A stretch of DNA of 64,000 bases from Fictibacillus enclensis. GTDB taxonomy: Bacteria; Bacillota; Bacilli; Bacillales; Fictibacillaceae. Where the stretch lies: contig NZ_KQ758620.1 of NCBI RefSeq assembly GCF_001457035.1, forward strand, positions 347,598 to 411,597. The letters run 5' to 3'. Numbering within the stretch: position 1 is the first letter of the stretch; each line of letters opens with the position of its first letter. The notes under the pieces were generated by a model. That model saw only the letters and a program-made list of their open reading frames with translations, ran no database searches and had not been told where the DNA came from. This document shows positions 33,317 through 45,104 of the stretch, in pieces. The translations under genes were made by a program, and so were the position numbers.

Positions 33317-34516
33317 TTATCTATAAATATGCACGTTTGGTTCGCCGCTGCCATCATCCCGGACAATCAAAGCTTCCGGTTCATTGACGGCCGATTGGAT
33401 GTTAATCGTCACCGGTACGTTTGGAAGTTCCTTCATAACGGAAGACGTTACATACTGTGTAAAGGAAATAACTTCGGCTTTCCCTTGAAACTGCATCGGA
33501 ATATCGATATCCAGCCGGTCGAGGCTGCCATCATGGTAATGTGCCTTACCAATGACACCCACGTAGTTCGGGAAGTAATCCTGAATTTTGGATTTGAAGT
33601 TATTAAACTTCTCCGCATCATCCCGTTTATTCGCTGTGGCTTCTTTCGATGGGAACAGATAGTATTTCTCATCGATCTTGTCCCAGCTGCCCAACTGGGT
33701 GCTGCCTGCTCCAGCCTCCGCTTTTGCAAAAAAGTGTCCCGGAGTAACCGATTCCTTCTCGGCTTCCTGATATAGAGCGATCGTGATAGGCACATTCTTC
33801 AGAGAACTATTTTGGCGCAGGCGTTTCACCACCTGCTGACCCATTTGTCTTGCTTCCTGGGCAACATCGCTTGCCTGAAGTTTTTTGGATCCATTGTAAA
33901 TCAAGCCGGAGCTGTCTGTTGCTTTGTAGTAATAGGTAGAGTTAAACGACAGACCTACCACCAGGCCGCCCAGCTTTACTTTGTCGTTCCCGCTTTGCAC
34001 CAGATAGTTTTGTTCTAGAACGTAAGATAAGTATTTCGGATGCTTATCTTCAGCATCCAGCACTTGCTTGTACGGCGCATCCTTTTTCACGCCAAGGGCC
34101 GGGTTCAGACCTTTTTGCGTCATGTCTGTCTTGCTGTTTTTTTCCACTTTTTCATCAGCACGCTTCAGCCAGTTATTGACGGTTGTAGAAGACAGATACT
34201 GCCCTTCCTGATAATAATACTTGTCTGTGCTGAAATCATCCTGTGCGATCCGCATAAGACCCAATTCAAATTCGTTGATGTCCAGACGGTTGTCCACGCC
34301 ATACTTGATCAGGCCGCGGGCCCCCCCGGGTTCAAAGGGCACGATGCTTCGGTAGTATTTTTCCCCGGTCTTGATTTCCCCAGTAATGATTGCTTTTTCT
34401 TCGGTCTTCCCTTTTTTCTTCACAACTTCCTCTTCCTTTTGCAGCTTGTCTCTGTTCAGACAGCCGGTCAGGAGCAAAAGGGAGCTTAACAGGATCAGAC
34501 TGATCCGTTTTATCAT
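33317..34516 (-). CDS. camS: CamS-family lipoprotein (sex pheromone precursor)
   Basis: From ATG 34516 the protein has 399 residues; a lipoprotein signal with LLTGC at about residues 14-18 directs it to the outer face of the membrane. The length and segments such as FEPGGARGLIKYGVDNRLDINEFELGLMRIAQDDF match CamS (YerH). In other Firmicutes its signal peptide yields pheromone peptides; the mature function is unknown. It lies at the end of pcrB-pcrA-ligA-camS, as in Bacillus. GGAGG lies about 10 bases before the ATG. Confidence 0.9.
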   Translation of the reverse strand: MIKRISLILLSSLLLLTGCLNRDKLQKEEEVVKKKGKTEEKAIITGEIKTGEKYYRSIVPFEPGGARGLIKYGVDNRLDINEFELGLMRIAQDDFSTDKYYYQEGQYLSSTTVNNWLKRADEKVEKNSKTDMTQKGLNPALGVKKDAPYKQVLDAEDKHPKYLSYVLEQNYLVQSGNDKVKLGGLVVGLSFNSTYYYKATDSSGLIYNGSKKLQASDVAQEARQMGQQVVKRLRQNSSLKNVPITIALYQEAEKESVTPGHFFAKAEAGAGSTQLGSWDKIDEKYYLFPSKEATANKRDDAEKFNNFKSKIQDYFPNYVGVIGKAHYHDGSLDRLDIDIPMQFQGKAEVISFTQYVTSSVMKELPNVPVTINIQSAVNEPEALIVRDDGSGEPNVHIYR

Positions 34517-34560
34517 GGTAAAACACTCCTCCATATAACTTGATGGAACAGAGCTATTCT

Positions 34561-36588
<2,028 letters not shown>

Positions 36589-36604
36589 TCATTCACGTTA
36601 AACT

Positions 36605-38851
36605 CTAAACTTTTTCAATTGGTGCGAACTTGGCAAGCAGACGCTTAAGCCCCACCGGCTGAGGAAATGCGATATCCAGTTCAATAGAGTCGCCTTCGCC
36701 CTTCATGCTGACGACTACTCCGGTGCCCCATTTGCGGTGTTTTACCTTGTCGCTAACTTTCCAGTCTGCATTTTCACTGCCGGGTGATGTAAAGACCGGT
36801 GATGTTTTCTTCACTCCCGGCTGCTGTCTCATGAAGGACGGTGCCGCATGGGAACGTGAAGGTCTGCCCCAGCTTGGAGATGCCTCTTTTTCCTTTTGCT
36901 CAGATTCCAAGAGTTCTTCCGGAATTTCACCGATAAAGCGGGAAACCGGGTTCATGTTCGTACGGCCGAAGAGCGTGCGCATCCGTGCGTTGGTTATAAA
37001 CAGCTCCTCCTCGGCACGGGTAATTCCCACGTAAGCCAGACGGCGCTCTTCTTCCATTTCGCTTTCTTCAAACAGCGCCCGGCTGTGAGGGAAAACTCCT
37101 TCTTCCAGACCCATCAGGAACACGACCGGAAACTCCAGCCCTTTGGCAGAGTGAAGGGTCATAAGCACAACGGATTCCTTCGGTTTGTCGCCTTCATCCT
37201 CATCCAGACGGTCAATGTCCGCTACGAGGGCAAGATCCGTCAGGAAGGCCACAAGGCTTTTGTCGTCCTGATTCTTTTCAAAATCCTGGGTAACGGAAAG
37301 AAATTCGTCGATGTTCTCCAGGCGGCTCTCTGCTTCAAGCGATTTATCCGCCTTCAGCATGTCGCGGTAGCCAGTTTTATCGATAACTTCTTCTACAAGC
37401 TCGGTTACGGAAAGGAATTCCTGCATCCGGTTCCAGTTCGTAATCAGCTCGGAAAACTCACGCAATACATTGGTAAAGCGAGGTGACAGGCCGATCTGCT
37501 CCACTTCCTGAAGCGCCTGGTACATAGAAAGGTCGTTATCTGCACCATAATGCAAAATTTTATCAACGGTCGATGCACCAATTCCGCGTTTTGGAACATT
37601 GATGATCCGCATCATGCTGATGTCATCATCAGGATTTGCGATCAGCCGCAGGTACGCAAGGATATCCTTGATTTCTTTTCTGTCATAGAACTTGATGCCG
37701 CCGACGATATTATAAGGAATATTCGACTTGATCAAAATTTCCTCCATTACACGGGACTGTGCGTTCGTCCGATAGAGAATAGCGATGTCCGAGCATTTGC
37801 GCGGGCCGCCAGCTGTCATTTCACGGATTTTCCCAGCAATATAATGGCCTTCATCGTGCTCATTATCCCCCTGGTAGTATGTGATATTCCGGCCCCCGGT
37901 TTTATCGGTCCACAGATTCTTGGGCTTGCGGTTAAAGTTGTTTTCGATCACCTTGTTCGCTGCATCAAGAATGGTTTTCGTGGATCGGTAGTTTTGTTCA
38001 AGAAGAATGACCTTGGCGTCGTTATAATCCTTTTCAAAGGAAAGAATGTTGGCGATGTCCGCGCCACGCCAGCCGTAAATGGACTGGTCGGAGTCCCCGA
38101 CCACACAAAGGTTGCGGAACCGGTCAGCCAGCATATTCACGAGCATATACTGCGCACGGTTCGTATCCTGATACTCATCCACATGAATGTATTGGAATTT
38201 GCGCTGATAGAATTGCAGCACTTCCGGCACACGCTTGAATAAATGAATCGTTGTCATAATTAAATCATCAAAATCGAGAGCAGAGTTCTTTTTCAAACGT
38301 TTTTCATATTCTTTGTATACCTCATGCACTACTGTGTCATACGGTCCGTTCATCGTTTTTGCAAAATCGCCGCTCGTCTTCAATTCATTTTTCAATGATG
38401 AAATGGAGCCCAGAATGCTTCGAGGTTCAAACTTTTTCGGATCAATGTTCTTGTCTTTTAAAATATTTTTGATCACCGAAAGCTGATCGGTAGAATCAAG
38501 AATCGAAAAGTTCCGGCTGATGCCGATCCGGTCGATGTCACGGCGCAAGATCCGCACACACATGGAGTGGAACGTGGAAATCCAGATGTCCTCCGCGACT
38601 GGTCCGGTAATGGCCGCCACCCTGTCCTTCATCTCACGCGCTGCCTTGTTCGTAAACGTGATCGCAAGAATGTTCCACGGCGCCACTTCTTTATCCATCA
38701 TTAAATACGCGATGCGGTGGGTCAGCACCCGCGTCTTTCCGCTTCCCGCTCCCGCCATAATCAATAGCGGTCCTTCTGTATGTTTTACAGCTGCCTTTTG
38801 TTCAGGATTAAGCCCTGTCAGCAACTGTTCTATCATTTGATGCATACTCAT
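36605..38851 (-). CDS. pcrA: ATP-dependent DNA helicase PcrA
   Basis: The 748-residue SF1A helicase has Walker A (GAGSGKTR near 35-42), Walker B (VDEYQDTN), [34 protein letters not shown] and [15 protein letters not shown]. It unwinds DNA in repair and rolling-circle replication and removes RecA. It lies in the conserved pcrB-pcrA-ligA-camS run. Confidence 0.97.
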   Translation of the reverse strand: MSMHQMIEQLLTGLNPEQKAAVKHTEGPLLIMAGAGSGKTRVLTHRIAYLMMDKEVAPWNILAITFTNKAAREMKDRVAAITGPVAEDIWISTFHSMCVRILRRDIDRIGISRNFSILDSTDQLSVIKNILKDKNIDPKKFEPRSILGSISSLKNELKTSGDFAKTMNGPYDTVVHEVYKEYEKRLKKNSALDFDDLIMTTIHLFKRVPEVLQFYQRKFQYIHVDEYQDTNRAQYMLVNMLADRFRNLCVVGDSDQSIYGWRGADIANILSFEKDYNDAKVILLEQNYRSTKTILDAANKVIENNFNRKPKNLWTDKTGGRNITYYQGDNEHDEGHYIAGKIREMTAGGPRKCSDIAILYRTNAQSRVMEEILIKSNIPYNIVGGIKFYDRKEIKDILAYLRLIANPDDDISMMRIINVPKRGIGASTVDKILHYGADNDLSMYQALQEVEQIGLSPRFTNVLREFSELITNWNRMQEFLSVTELVEEVIDKTGYRDMLKADKSLEAESRLENIDEFLSVTQDFEKNQDDKSLVAFLTDLALVADIDRLDEDEGDKPKESVVLMTLHSAKGLEFPVVFLMGLEEGVFPHSRALFEESEMEEERRLAYVGITRAEEELFITNARMRTLFGRTNMNPVSRFIGEIPEELLESEQKEKEASPSWGRPSRSHAAPSFMRQQPGVKKTSPVFTSPGSENADWKVSDKVKHRKWGTGVVVSMKGEGDSIELDIAFPQPVGLKRLLAKFAPIEKV

Positions 38852-38916
38852 TTATACTTCACCACCCAAACGTTTGTTCTTATTTCTATCATAAAGGATT
38901 CCCAAGCTGTATTCAA

Positions 38917-39606
38917 TTATCCTTTTGCAGCTTTTACCGTTTCTATTGCTGCCTGTACATTATCATAAATAATGTTTCCAACCACAACGGTATCGGCAAA
39001 CATGGCCATTTCCCTGGCCTGCCCGGCGCTTTGAATGCCGCCTCCATAATAAAACCTCGTGCGGTCGAGAACTTTTCTGACCTCTTTTACCACTTCGATA
39101 TCTCCGTATGTTCCGCTGTACTCAAGATAAAAGATGGGAAGCCGGAACATTTTTTCCGACATGCGCGCATAAGCTACAACATCTTCCAATGAAAGACTGG
39201 CATTGGCGTTTGAATAGTCAGCAGCCTTGCAATCGGGATTGGCAATGCAATAGCCTTCTGTCACAACCTCATCCCAGTTCATCAGATCGCCGTATTCCTT
39301 CACAGCGTCATGCTGAAGGCCAACAATAAAGCTCGCATCCTTGCTATTTAATACCGTGGGAATGTAATACAGATCAAAGCCCGGTGTGAGGGATTCAATC
39401 GTGGTCACCTCCAGGACACAGGGAACAGCATACTTGCGCACACGGGACATCAGATCAAGAGTATTATTAAGTGTTACTCCGTCACTCCCGCCCACAAAAA
39501 TCGCATCTGTACCCGACTCGCAGATCGCTTCAAGATCAGCATCGGAAATTTCCTTATTGGGATCCAGCTTAAACACATGCTTCCAAACCCGATAATCAAA
39601 ATTCAT
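38917..39606 (-). CDS. pcrB: Heptaprenylglyceryl phosphate synthase
   Basis: The 229-residue TIM-barrel enzyme has [12 protein letters not shown] near 33-45, the phosphate-binding [13 protein letters not shown] and VVVGN near the end, the PcrB/GGGPS pattern. It transfers a heptaprenyl group to glycerol-1-phosphate at the membrane. It is first in the pcrB-pcrA-ligA-camS run; AGGAGG precedes the ATG. Confidence 0.95.
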   Translation of the reverse strand: MNFDYRVWKHVFKLDPNKEISDADLEAICESGTDAIFVGGSDGVTLNNTLDLMSRVRKYAVPCVLEVTTIESLTPGFDLYYIPTVLNSKDASFIVGLQHDAVKEYGDLMNWDEVVTEGYCIANPDCKAADYSNANASLSLEDVVAYARMSEKMFRLPIFYLEYSGTYGDIEVVKEVRKVLDRTRFYYGGGIQSAGQAREMAMFADTVVVGNIIYDNVQAAIETVKAAKG

Positions 39607-39982
39607 AAATCCTCCTAGTTAACTAAAGCTGAAGCAGCCGTTCAGGGCCGAAAAGCGTTGGAACTCTTACACAGCAACACGATTTTTGTGTTGAGGTGGA
39701 AGAGTGAAACGATCGAGGCTCTGGCTGCTGAAGCTGGATGATGGCTAAAGCTGAAACGCTCGTTTAAAAACGGCCGAGCTTTTGAGCGTTGAAGCTGGAT
39801 GATACCAAACTTAAACTCATATATTTTTATATCCGGATTTCCCGGCTGGTTTTCTCTCTTTATACCTTTTGCCATTATATCAAAAATTATAGGGCTACTC
39901 ATCTTTCACACTGTGAAACAACGCTTACACCAAAATTAAATCTTACGCTTTGCTACGACACGCAAGGAACAGGAGAATGTGT
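39607..39982. repeat. Gap with twin hairpin modules (39623-39803)
   Basis: Two modules share a left boundary CTAAAGCTGAA (39623 and 39745) and a right boundary GAAGCTGGATGAT (39730 and 39791). Between the boundaries each forms its own stem: GCAGCC (39634) with GGCTGC (39723), and AACGCTC (39755) with GAGCGTT (39784). The stems differ in sequence but both pair. No gene is seen in the rest of the gap, which is AT-rich. Confidence 0.6.
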
Positions 39983-40534
39983 ATGTTTTTTTTACAAGTC
40001 GATGAGGAAATTTCCTTAAAGCTGCTCGAAAAAAGAGATGCCCAGCTCCTCTTTCAGCTCACGGAACATTCCAGGGATCATCTCCGGAACTGGCTGGGAT
40101 GGGTTGATTACTCGCGAACGCTCAAGGATACCAAAACATTCATCAAGCTTGCCAATCAAAAATACGTTGATTCCACGGATCTCGTTACCATGGTCTGGTA
40201 CCGAGGCATCCCGGCGGGTTCCCTGGCCCTGTATGATATCAAGTGGAATAATTATTCTGCAAACATTGGCTATTGGCTGGGCAAGGACTTTGAAGGGAAG
40301 GGAATTATGACCCGTTCGTGCGGTGCTATGGTGGATTATTCGTTTGGCACGCTCGGTTTGAACCGCCTGGAATTAAAGGCAGCCCTGGCAAACAAAAGAA
40401 GCCGCTCGGTGGCCGAACGGCTTGGTTTTAAGCAGGAAGGAGAGCTCCGGCAGGCCGAATGGCTGCACGATCACTTTGTGGATGTCGCGCTGTACGGCAT
40501 GCTGGCAGAGGACTGGGCATTTCCCAAAACTTAA
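39983..40534 (+). CDS. Ribosomal-protein-type N-acetyltransferase (YdaF/RimL-like)
   Basis: From ATG 39983 (AGGAG seven bases ahead) the 183-residue protein has an LKLLEKRDAQLLFQLTEHSR start, the GNAT loop GKDFEGKGIMTRSCGAMVDYSF near 96-117 and RSVAERLGFKQEGELRQAEWLHDHFVDVALYGML near 141-174, as in YdaF. Members acetylate ribosomal proteins or detoxify small amines. Its end overlaps the converging VC0807-like gene by 4 bp. Confidence 0.85.
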   Translation: MFFLQVDEEISLKLLEKRDAQLLFQLTEHSRDHLRNWLGWVDYSRTLKDTKTFIKLANQKYVDSTDLVTMVWYRGIPAGSLALYDIKWNNYSANIGYWLGKDFEGKGIMTRSCGAMVDYSFGTLGLNRLELKAALANKRSRSVAERLGFKQEGELRQAEWLHDHFVDVALYGMLAEDWAFPKT

Positions 40535-41238
40535 ATCTTGGGTTCGGTCCGAATGTTGCTGCCCGGTTCCTCCGGTCCTTTTTTCTTCTCATGATAGTTA
40601 TAGATTTTGACTGAAATGAATACAAATCCTGCTGTGATCAGGGCGCCAAAAATCCAGCCTGAAATCTTCATCGCAAATAAAATAAAGTCATACTTTTTCA
40701 CGCCGTATTCCATCAGCAGGTAGGATTTTAACCCGGCCTGAAACAGACTGCGAAATGCAAACAGGGCCGTCAGCCAGACAAAGTGCTTGTAAAACTCCGG
40801 CTTCCGGTACAACGCCTGGGTTTCGTTGCGCGGCTCCCCCTGAAGGTAGGCGATGTCCACGGCAAAGTGCATGCCGAGCGGCTGTTTAATGAAAATGGTT
40901 GAGAAAATAAGCAGTCCCATGAAGATACCGAAGAACACCTGGTTCCAGAGCATTCTTCCGGCCGATCCGGACAAGAGGTCAATCGTTGTTCCGGCAAAAA
41001 GGGAAAACAGGATAAACATCCCTGTGACATTGAACTGCTTTTCCTTCACAAACCGGTAAATGGTATAGATAAAACCCGGAACTGACGAAAGAAGAATGGC
41101 GTAATAGTCGCCAAGCATGTCTCTTCCCTGGTTCCAGATCAGGTACGGTATAATCAAATAAAACAGCAAATCAAAAACGACGATACTTTTCTTCAAGTTT
41201 TTCACTTCCCGTTTTGAATTGGTTCGTTCTTTTGCCAT
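40531..41238 (-). CDS. VC0807-family multi-pass membrane protein
   Basis: The 235-residue protein has five or six hydrophobic segments, for example VVFDLLFYLIIPYLIW, AILLSSVPGFIYTIY and ISGWIFGALITAGFVFI. The order and the GSAGRMLWNQ region fit the VC0807 family of unknown function. AAGGATGACC precedes the ATG. The 21-bp array D lies upstream. Confidence 0.7.
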   Translation of the reverse strand: MAKERTNSKREVKNLKKSIVVFDLLFYLIIPYLIWNQGRDMLGDYYAILLSSVPGFIYTIYRFVKEKQFNVTGMFILFSLFAGTTIDLLSGSAGRMLWNQVFFGIFMGLLIFSTIFIKQPLGMHFAVDIAYLQGEPRNETQALYRKPEFYKHFVWLTALFAFRSLFQAGLKSYLLMEYGVKKYDFILFAMKISGWIFGALITAGFVFISVKIYNYHEKKKGPEEPGSNIRTEPKI

Positions 41239-41367
41239 TGAGGGTCATCCTTCTGGCAATCCTTGACTATAGTGTTCGGCCGTTCCCCGTCCTTTTCGGA
41301 CATGCTATTGAAATGATACCACGATTGGAAAATATTATCATCATTTGCGTAAAAAACTGATTTTGAG

Positions 41368-41391
41368 AGCCACTCGAGTCCCTGGGCGGCT
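41368..41391 (+). other. Conserved hairpin leading repeat cassette D
   Basis: AGCCacTC...GGGcGGCT stem of eight pairs with one mismatch, followed by seven T on the plus strand. It matches the hairpin at 31338-31360 in sequence and lies exactly 33 nt before the first unit of array D. Confidence 0.6.
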
Positions 41392-41424
41392 TTTTTTAAT
41401 GTCGCTGGCAGGTATGCTTGGCGT

Positions 41425-41555
41425 TTACTCTCGGTTTTTCTTTGTTTACTCACGGGAATCTTCTGTTTACTCACCGTTTTATGGGCTTTACTCACGCAAA
41501 AACGCACTTTACTCACCGTTTTTGAACAGTTACTCACCAAACACATCATTTTCAT
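41425..41555 (+). repeat. 21-bp-period array D (six exact units plus tail)
   Basis: TTACTC begins at 41425, 41446, 41467, 41488, 41509 and 41530, exactly 21 bp apart. The last unit carries CAAACACATCATTTTC, identical to array C. The plus frame gives Tyr-Ser heptads, ending YSPFLNSYSPNTSFS as in C. It lies between the VC0807-like gene's start and the psd stop codon. Confidence 0.82.
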
Positions 41556-41603
41556 AAACAACAATACAAAAACCCGCACCACCCCAGGCGGTACAGGCTC
41601 TTA

Positions 41604-42437
41604 TCAACGAAACGTGCCGATGGCCTCTCCGTATTTCAGATGAGCATCGGGCTGTATTTTATCACTCAAAAAAATGTGATCTTTTTCAAACAACAGGACG
41701 ACGGTGGAGCCGAATTCGAACAATCCGACTTCTTCCCCTTTTTCAAAAGGAACATCCGGAAGCTCGGTGGAATAGGCACGCCCGTTTTTTACATTGGTCG
41801 AGTGCTCGCCATACGGCACACGCACGCTTCCGACTACGAACGCGCCGACTTTGACGAGCGCCATTTCACCCGCCGGTGTATCAGCATACGTGATGAGCCT
41901 CTCGTTTTTGGTAAACAGGCCTTGGACGTGCTCCACCCCGATCCGGTTCACCGGAAACAACCGGCCTGGAAGGTAAGTCGCCTTGGTCAGCTTGCCCGGC
42001 AAAGGCATGTGGATACGGTGATAGTCACTCGGGCTGAGATAGATGGTGAGGAACGTGCCTCCTTCATACTTATCCGAGATCTCGGACGTGCATCCCAAAA
42101 GCTGCTCAACCGTATAATTGATGCCTTTAGCCTGAATAAGTGCTCCTTCTGTAATGGTGCCAAACTGTGCCACTTTTCCATCGACAGGGCTGACTAGTGT
42201 ATCGATGCCCGATGAGATCGGACGTGCGTCCTCTTTCAGCTTTCTTGTGAAAAACGCGGTAAACGTCGGGTATTCTTCCAGAGGTTTCTCGATCTCTTCT
42301 TTGTCAATTTTATATAGCGCGCTGTAAGGTTTAATGATGTGCCGGCTGAGGGACGAATGTCCCCATTTCCCCGCCGTTCGGGAAATTGCATTTTGCGGCA
42401 AAAGCCTGATTACATGCTTTAGTACAGAGTTTATCAT
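41604..42437 (-). CDS. psd: Phosphatidylserine decarboxylase
   Basis: The 277-residue proenzyme has the catalytic segments SPVDGKVAQFG near 86-96, YHRIHMPLPGKL near 140 and the self-cleavage site FEFGSTVVLLFE near 235; Ser in GST becomes the pyruvoyl group. It makes phosphatidylethanolamine on the membrane. The final motif varies from the textbook LGST to FGST, as in other Bacillus. No pss gene is adjacent. Confidence 0.92.
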   Translation of the reverse strand: MINSVLKHVIRLLPQNAISRTAGKWGHSSLSRHIIKPYSALYKIDKEEIEKPLEEYPTFTAFFTRKLKEDARPISSGIDTLVSPVDGKVAQFGTITEGALIQAKGINYTVEQLLGCTSEISDKYEGGTFLTIYLSPSDYHRIHMPLPGKLTKATYLPGRLFPVNRIGVEHVQGLFTKNERLITYADTPAGEMALVKVGAFVVGSVRVPYGEHSTNVKNGRAYSTELPDVPFEKGEEVGLFEFGSTVVLLFEKDHIFLSDKIQPDAHLKYGEAIGTFR

Positions 42438-42489
42438 GTTTATTCTACAATCCTTTCACGACTGACACATCCTGCAGTCACGGTGTTTG

Positions 42490-43047
42490 TCACGGTGTTC
42501 TAAGCTTCTTCCAGCACCACAGCAATAGAAGAACCGCCATGACGGTAGCCACAAGCTTTCCTTCCCATGTCCATTGGATGAGCTGGTAAACCGAATATCC
42601 TTCGATTAAAATCGCAGGGATTTTTCCGATGGAGCTGGCCAGCACAAACAACAAAAGCGAGGATTTGCCGACAGCCGCCACAAATGTAACTACACCCGAA
42701 GGCATGAAGGGCAAAATCCGGAGCGCCAAAATCAGCATAAACGCCTCCTTGCCCTTTGCTTCGAGCAATTGTTTTATTTTGGGATGATGCATAGCCTTCC
42801 ATTCCGCTGCTTTCCGGAACCCTTTTCTGTACAGAACAAAGGACACGACGGCACCGATTGCTTCTCCCGCCAACGATACAGCCATGCCTGGCCAGAGGCC
42901 GAAAACAGCCAGGTTGGCAGCAGTCAAAAAAACACTCGGTACGATTCCGAGCACACTGATCACAACATTCAAATAGATGCTGATGATAACGGCGACCTGC
43001 CCGTACGATACCAGCCAATCAATGACGGTATCCTTTAGCACCGTCAT
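42490..43047 (-). CDS. TVP38/TMEM64 (DedA-like, SNARE-associated fold) membrane protein
   Basis: The 185-residue protein has four or five transmembrane helices. VVSFVLYRKGFRKAAEW and ALRILPFMPSGVVTFVAAVGKSSLLLFVLASSIGKIPAILIEG (about 107-150) match the conserved VTT domain, in which ALRxxPxxP and GxxG occur. The family may move lipids or undecaprenyl phosphate across membranes. It follows the MarR gene by 15 bp and may be co-transcribed with it. Confidence 0.85.
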   Translation of the reverse strand: MTVLKDTVIDWLVSYGQVAVIISIYLNVVISVLGIVPSVFLTAANLAVFGLWPGMAVSLAGEAIGAVVSFVLYRKGFRKAAEWKAMHHPKIKQLLEAKGKEAFMLILALRILPFMPSGVVTFVAAVGKSSLLLFVLASSIGKIPAILIEGYSVYQLIQWTWEGKLVATVMAVLLLLWCWKKLRTP

Positions 43048-43062
43048 TGGATATGAACCTTT

Positions 43063-43515
43063 TTATTCATGGGTGATGGCCTTTTTCTCCTCCGTAACGA
43101 TGGTATGGAGTTTTTCGGCAATGTCCCTTAATTGCTTTGTTTCTTCTACTGTCAATTGGGAAAAGAACCTATCGATCACAAACTGGTCTATCAGATCGTA
43201 TTCATCATAATATTCATTTCCCTTTTCTCCAAGCGTCAAAAAAATTTCTCGCCGGTTTTGGGGATTTATGCTTCGAACAACATAGCTTTCCTGTTCGAGC
43301 TTGCTGACAAGCTGGCTCGTGGAGCTCATCGAAAAGTTCAGCTGCTCGGCGATCGTCTGTACCTTTACCGGCTGATGCTTATGTACCCGGTCCAGGATTA
43401 AAAATTGCTTTGGAGTAATCTCATAATCTAACGATGAGAAATAATGCTTCAATAAATGAGCATTCACTTTATCAAAAAAGTCGTATGCCTCTTTTATATA
43501 TTCGCCTTGCTCCAC
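43063..43515 (-). CDS. MarR-family transcriptional regulator
   Basis: From a GTG at 43515 (GAGGTG ahead) the protein has 150 residues with a winged-helix of MarR type: VKVQTIAEQLNFSMSSTSQLVSKLEQESYVVRSINPQNRREIFLTLGEKG (about 49-98). The longer frame to 43656 adds a non-aligned N-terminus. It probably controls its own operon with the TVP38-family gene, but no operator is evident. Confidence 0.85.
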   Translation of the reverse strand: MEQGEYIKEAYDFFDKVNAHLLKHYFSSLDYEITPKQFLILDRVHKHQPVKVQTIAEQLNFSMSSTSQLVSKLEQESYVVRSINPQNRREIFLTLGEKGNEYYDEYDLIDQFVIDRFFSQLTVEETKQLRDIAEKLHTIVTEEKKAITHE

Positions 43516-43677
43516 TTCTTTCACCTCGTTTATCCACTTAAACAGTTTAACAAGATAAACTATACTATCCTTCCAACGTTCCGTCAATAAAAACAAGCAT
43601 ACGAAAAACCCGAATAACGGACGCTTAGCCAAGAGAGTCCATGATTCGGGCCGCACTCACAAAAGGTGATTGTGAGT

Positions 43678-43983
43678 TTATTTTGTTTCTTCTTGACCAT
43701 GTACACGGTCAAGTGCCATTTGATAGGCGTCGTTTCCAAAGTTCAGACAGCGTTTGACACGTGAAATAGTCGCCGTGCTCGCGCCGGTCTCAGACTCGAT
43801 TTTGTGATAGGTCTTTCCTTCCCGAAGCATGCGTGCCACTTCGAGACGCTGTGCCAGCGATTGAATTTCGTTCATTGTGCACAGATCATCAAAGAACATG
43901 TAGCACTCTTCAAGGTTTTTCAGCGAAAGGACCGCTTCAAACAGCTGATCCAGCGCTTTACCCCTTAATTTATCAATTTGCAT
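43678..43983 (-). CDS. yerC: TrpR-like regulator, YerC/YecD family
   Basis: The 101-residue protein has the TrpR-like helix-turn-helix (ALAQRLEVARMLREGKTYHKIESETGASTATISRVKRCL form) and ends GNDAYQMALDRVHG. This is the YerC family; a Trp-repressor-like HTH. AGAAGGAG precedes the ATG. It lies after yerB, 21 bp apart, as in B. subtilis. Confidence 0.93.
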   Translation of the reverse strand: MQIDKLRGKALDQLFEAVLSLKNLEECYMFFDDLCTMNEIQSLAQRLEVARMLREGKTYHKIESETGASTATISRVKRCLNFGNDAYQMALDRVHGQEETK

Positions 43984-44004
43984 AGATTTAGCACTCCTTC
44001 TGCT

Positions 44005-45042
44005 CTATTCAATAGAAACACTCTTGCTGATTCCTGGCTGCGTCGGAATTATGTTAATCCAGGTTTTTCCCGGAACAAATCCGGTGCCTGACGGAATAAT
44101 TCTGCCGTTTTTGTTTTTCCAGGTCACTTCTCTCACTTTTCCCTGCTGTAGGAGAAGGCCCTTGCCGCCTGATGTAAGATCAATGGCTCTGCGGCCATAG
44201 CTGTCGATAATCCTGTGCTTCATCTCCACGATAAACACATTATTCACCTCGACCGGTTTCTTCGTTTCAAGATCGGTTGTCGGCGTTCCGTTGCTTGACC
44301 GGGCATAGCGTTTCGTAGACGGGTTAAATTTGTAACCAACTTTCTCATTTTGACTGTATGTTATCAGAACTTGATCCGCTTTGTCACCGGTAAGCCCTTT
44401 AACCTCTTTTGGTTTCAAAAAAGGAAGCGGCTTTATTTTATCTTTATCGTCATACCCTTTCTTCTTTAAACCTGTCATCAGGTCCTCGTAGGTGATGTAC
44501 GAATTGTGAGGCGCTTGCCGGAATGTTGCCCTGTGAAAAAGCGTCCCGTCATAATATAGTCCGTTCAGCGAGTCCACCTTGCTGTTTTTCCCTGAAAGCA
44601 TCTTCTTTGCATCAGGGCTCCAGCCATGATGGACATAATACGAATGATATCCCTGGCTGAGCTCGATAAAATAATCACGTGCACTGCGTACCGGTCCGAT
44701 CACGTTCGGTTTTTCACTCTGGAAAACAGCAAGGAACCGCGTGATTTCTCCTTCTGCGAGCACCTCATACACAAGGTCAGCCTTATAAACGCCGGACTGC
44801 GGCCGAGCCCGCTGATGATTATTTACCATCACTGAAAACACTCTGGCATCGGTCGGTTTCTTTGTTTTTATTCCCGTCAGCGGGAACGTATTTAAGTGCT
44901 CCTTTTTTTCTTCCTTTTTCTCCGGCTTTTCCGCCGGCGGCGCAGGCTTCGTTTCCTGCGCCGTTGGTTTTTCTTCCTTTTGGCACCCGGTTCCTCCAAG
45001 AATCAAGAACGCAGCACAAATACCAAGCATCCATTTTCTCAT
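44005..45042 (-). CDS. yerB: DUF3048-family lipoprotein YerB
   Basis: From ATG 45042 (GGGGTG ahead) the protein has 345 residues. A lipobox (LGGTGC near 15-20) makes it a lipoprotein; a Pro/Lys/Glu-rich linker follows (about 22-55), then the DUF3048 domain with VMVNNHQRARPQSGVYKADLVYEVLAEGEITRFLAVFQSE and the C-terminal YerB-type GLLLQQGKVREVTWKNKNGR. The function is unknown. It lies between yerA and yerC. Confidence 0.9.
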   Translation of the reverse strand: MRKWMLGICAAFLILGGTGCQKEEKPTAQETKPAPPAEKPEKKEEKKEHLNTFPLTGIKTKKPTDARVFSVMVNNHQRARPQSGVYKADLVYEVLAEGEITRFLAVFQSEKPNVIGPVRSARDYFIELSQGYHSYYVHHGWSPDAKKMLSGKNSKVDSLNGLYYDGTLFHRATFRQAPHNSYITYEDLMTGLKKKGYDDKDKIKPLPFLKPKEVKGLTGDKADQVLITYSQNEKVGYKFNPSTKRYARSSNGTPTTDLETKKPVEVNNVFIVEMKHRIIDSYGRRAIDLTSGGKGLLLQQGKVREVTWKNKNGRIIPSGTGFVPGKTWINIIPTQPGISKSVSIE

Positions 45043-45104
45043 TAGGCACCCCTGCCCCCTATGGCCCCCCGGCCTGAAGTGATCAAACACTTTACTTCTT
45101 TAGT

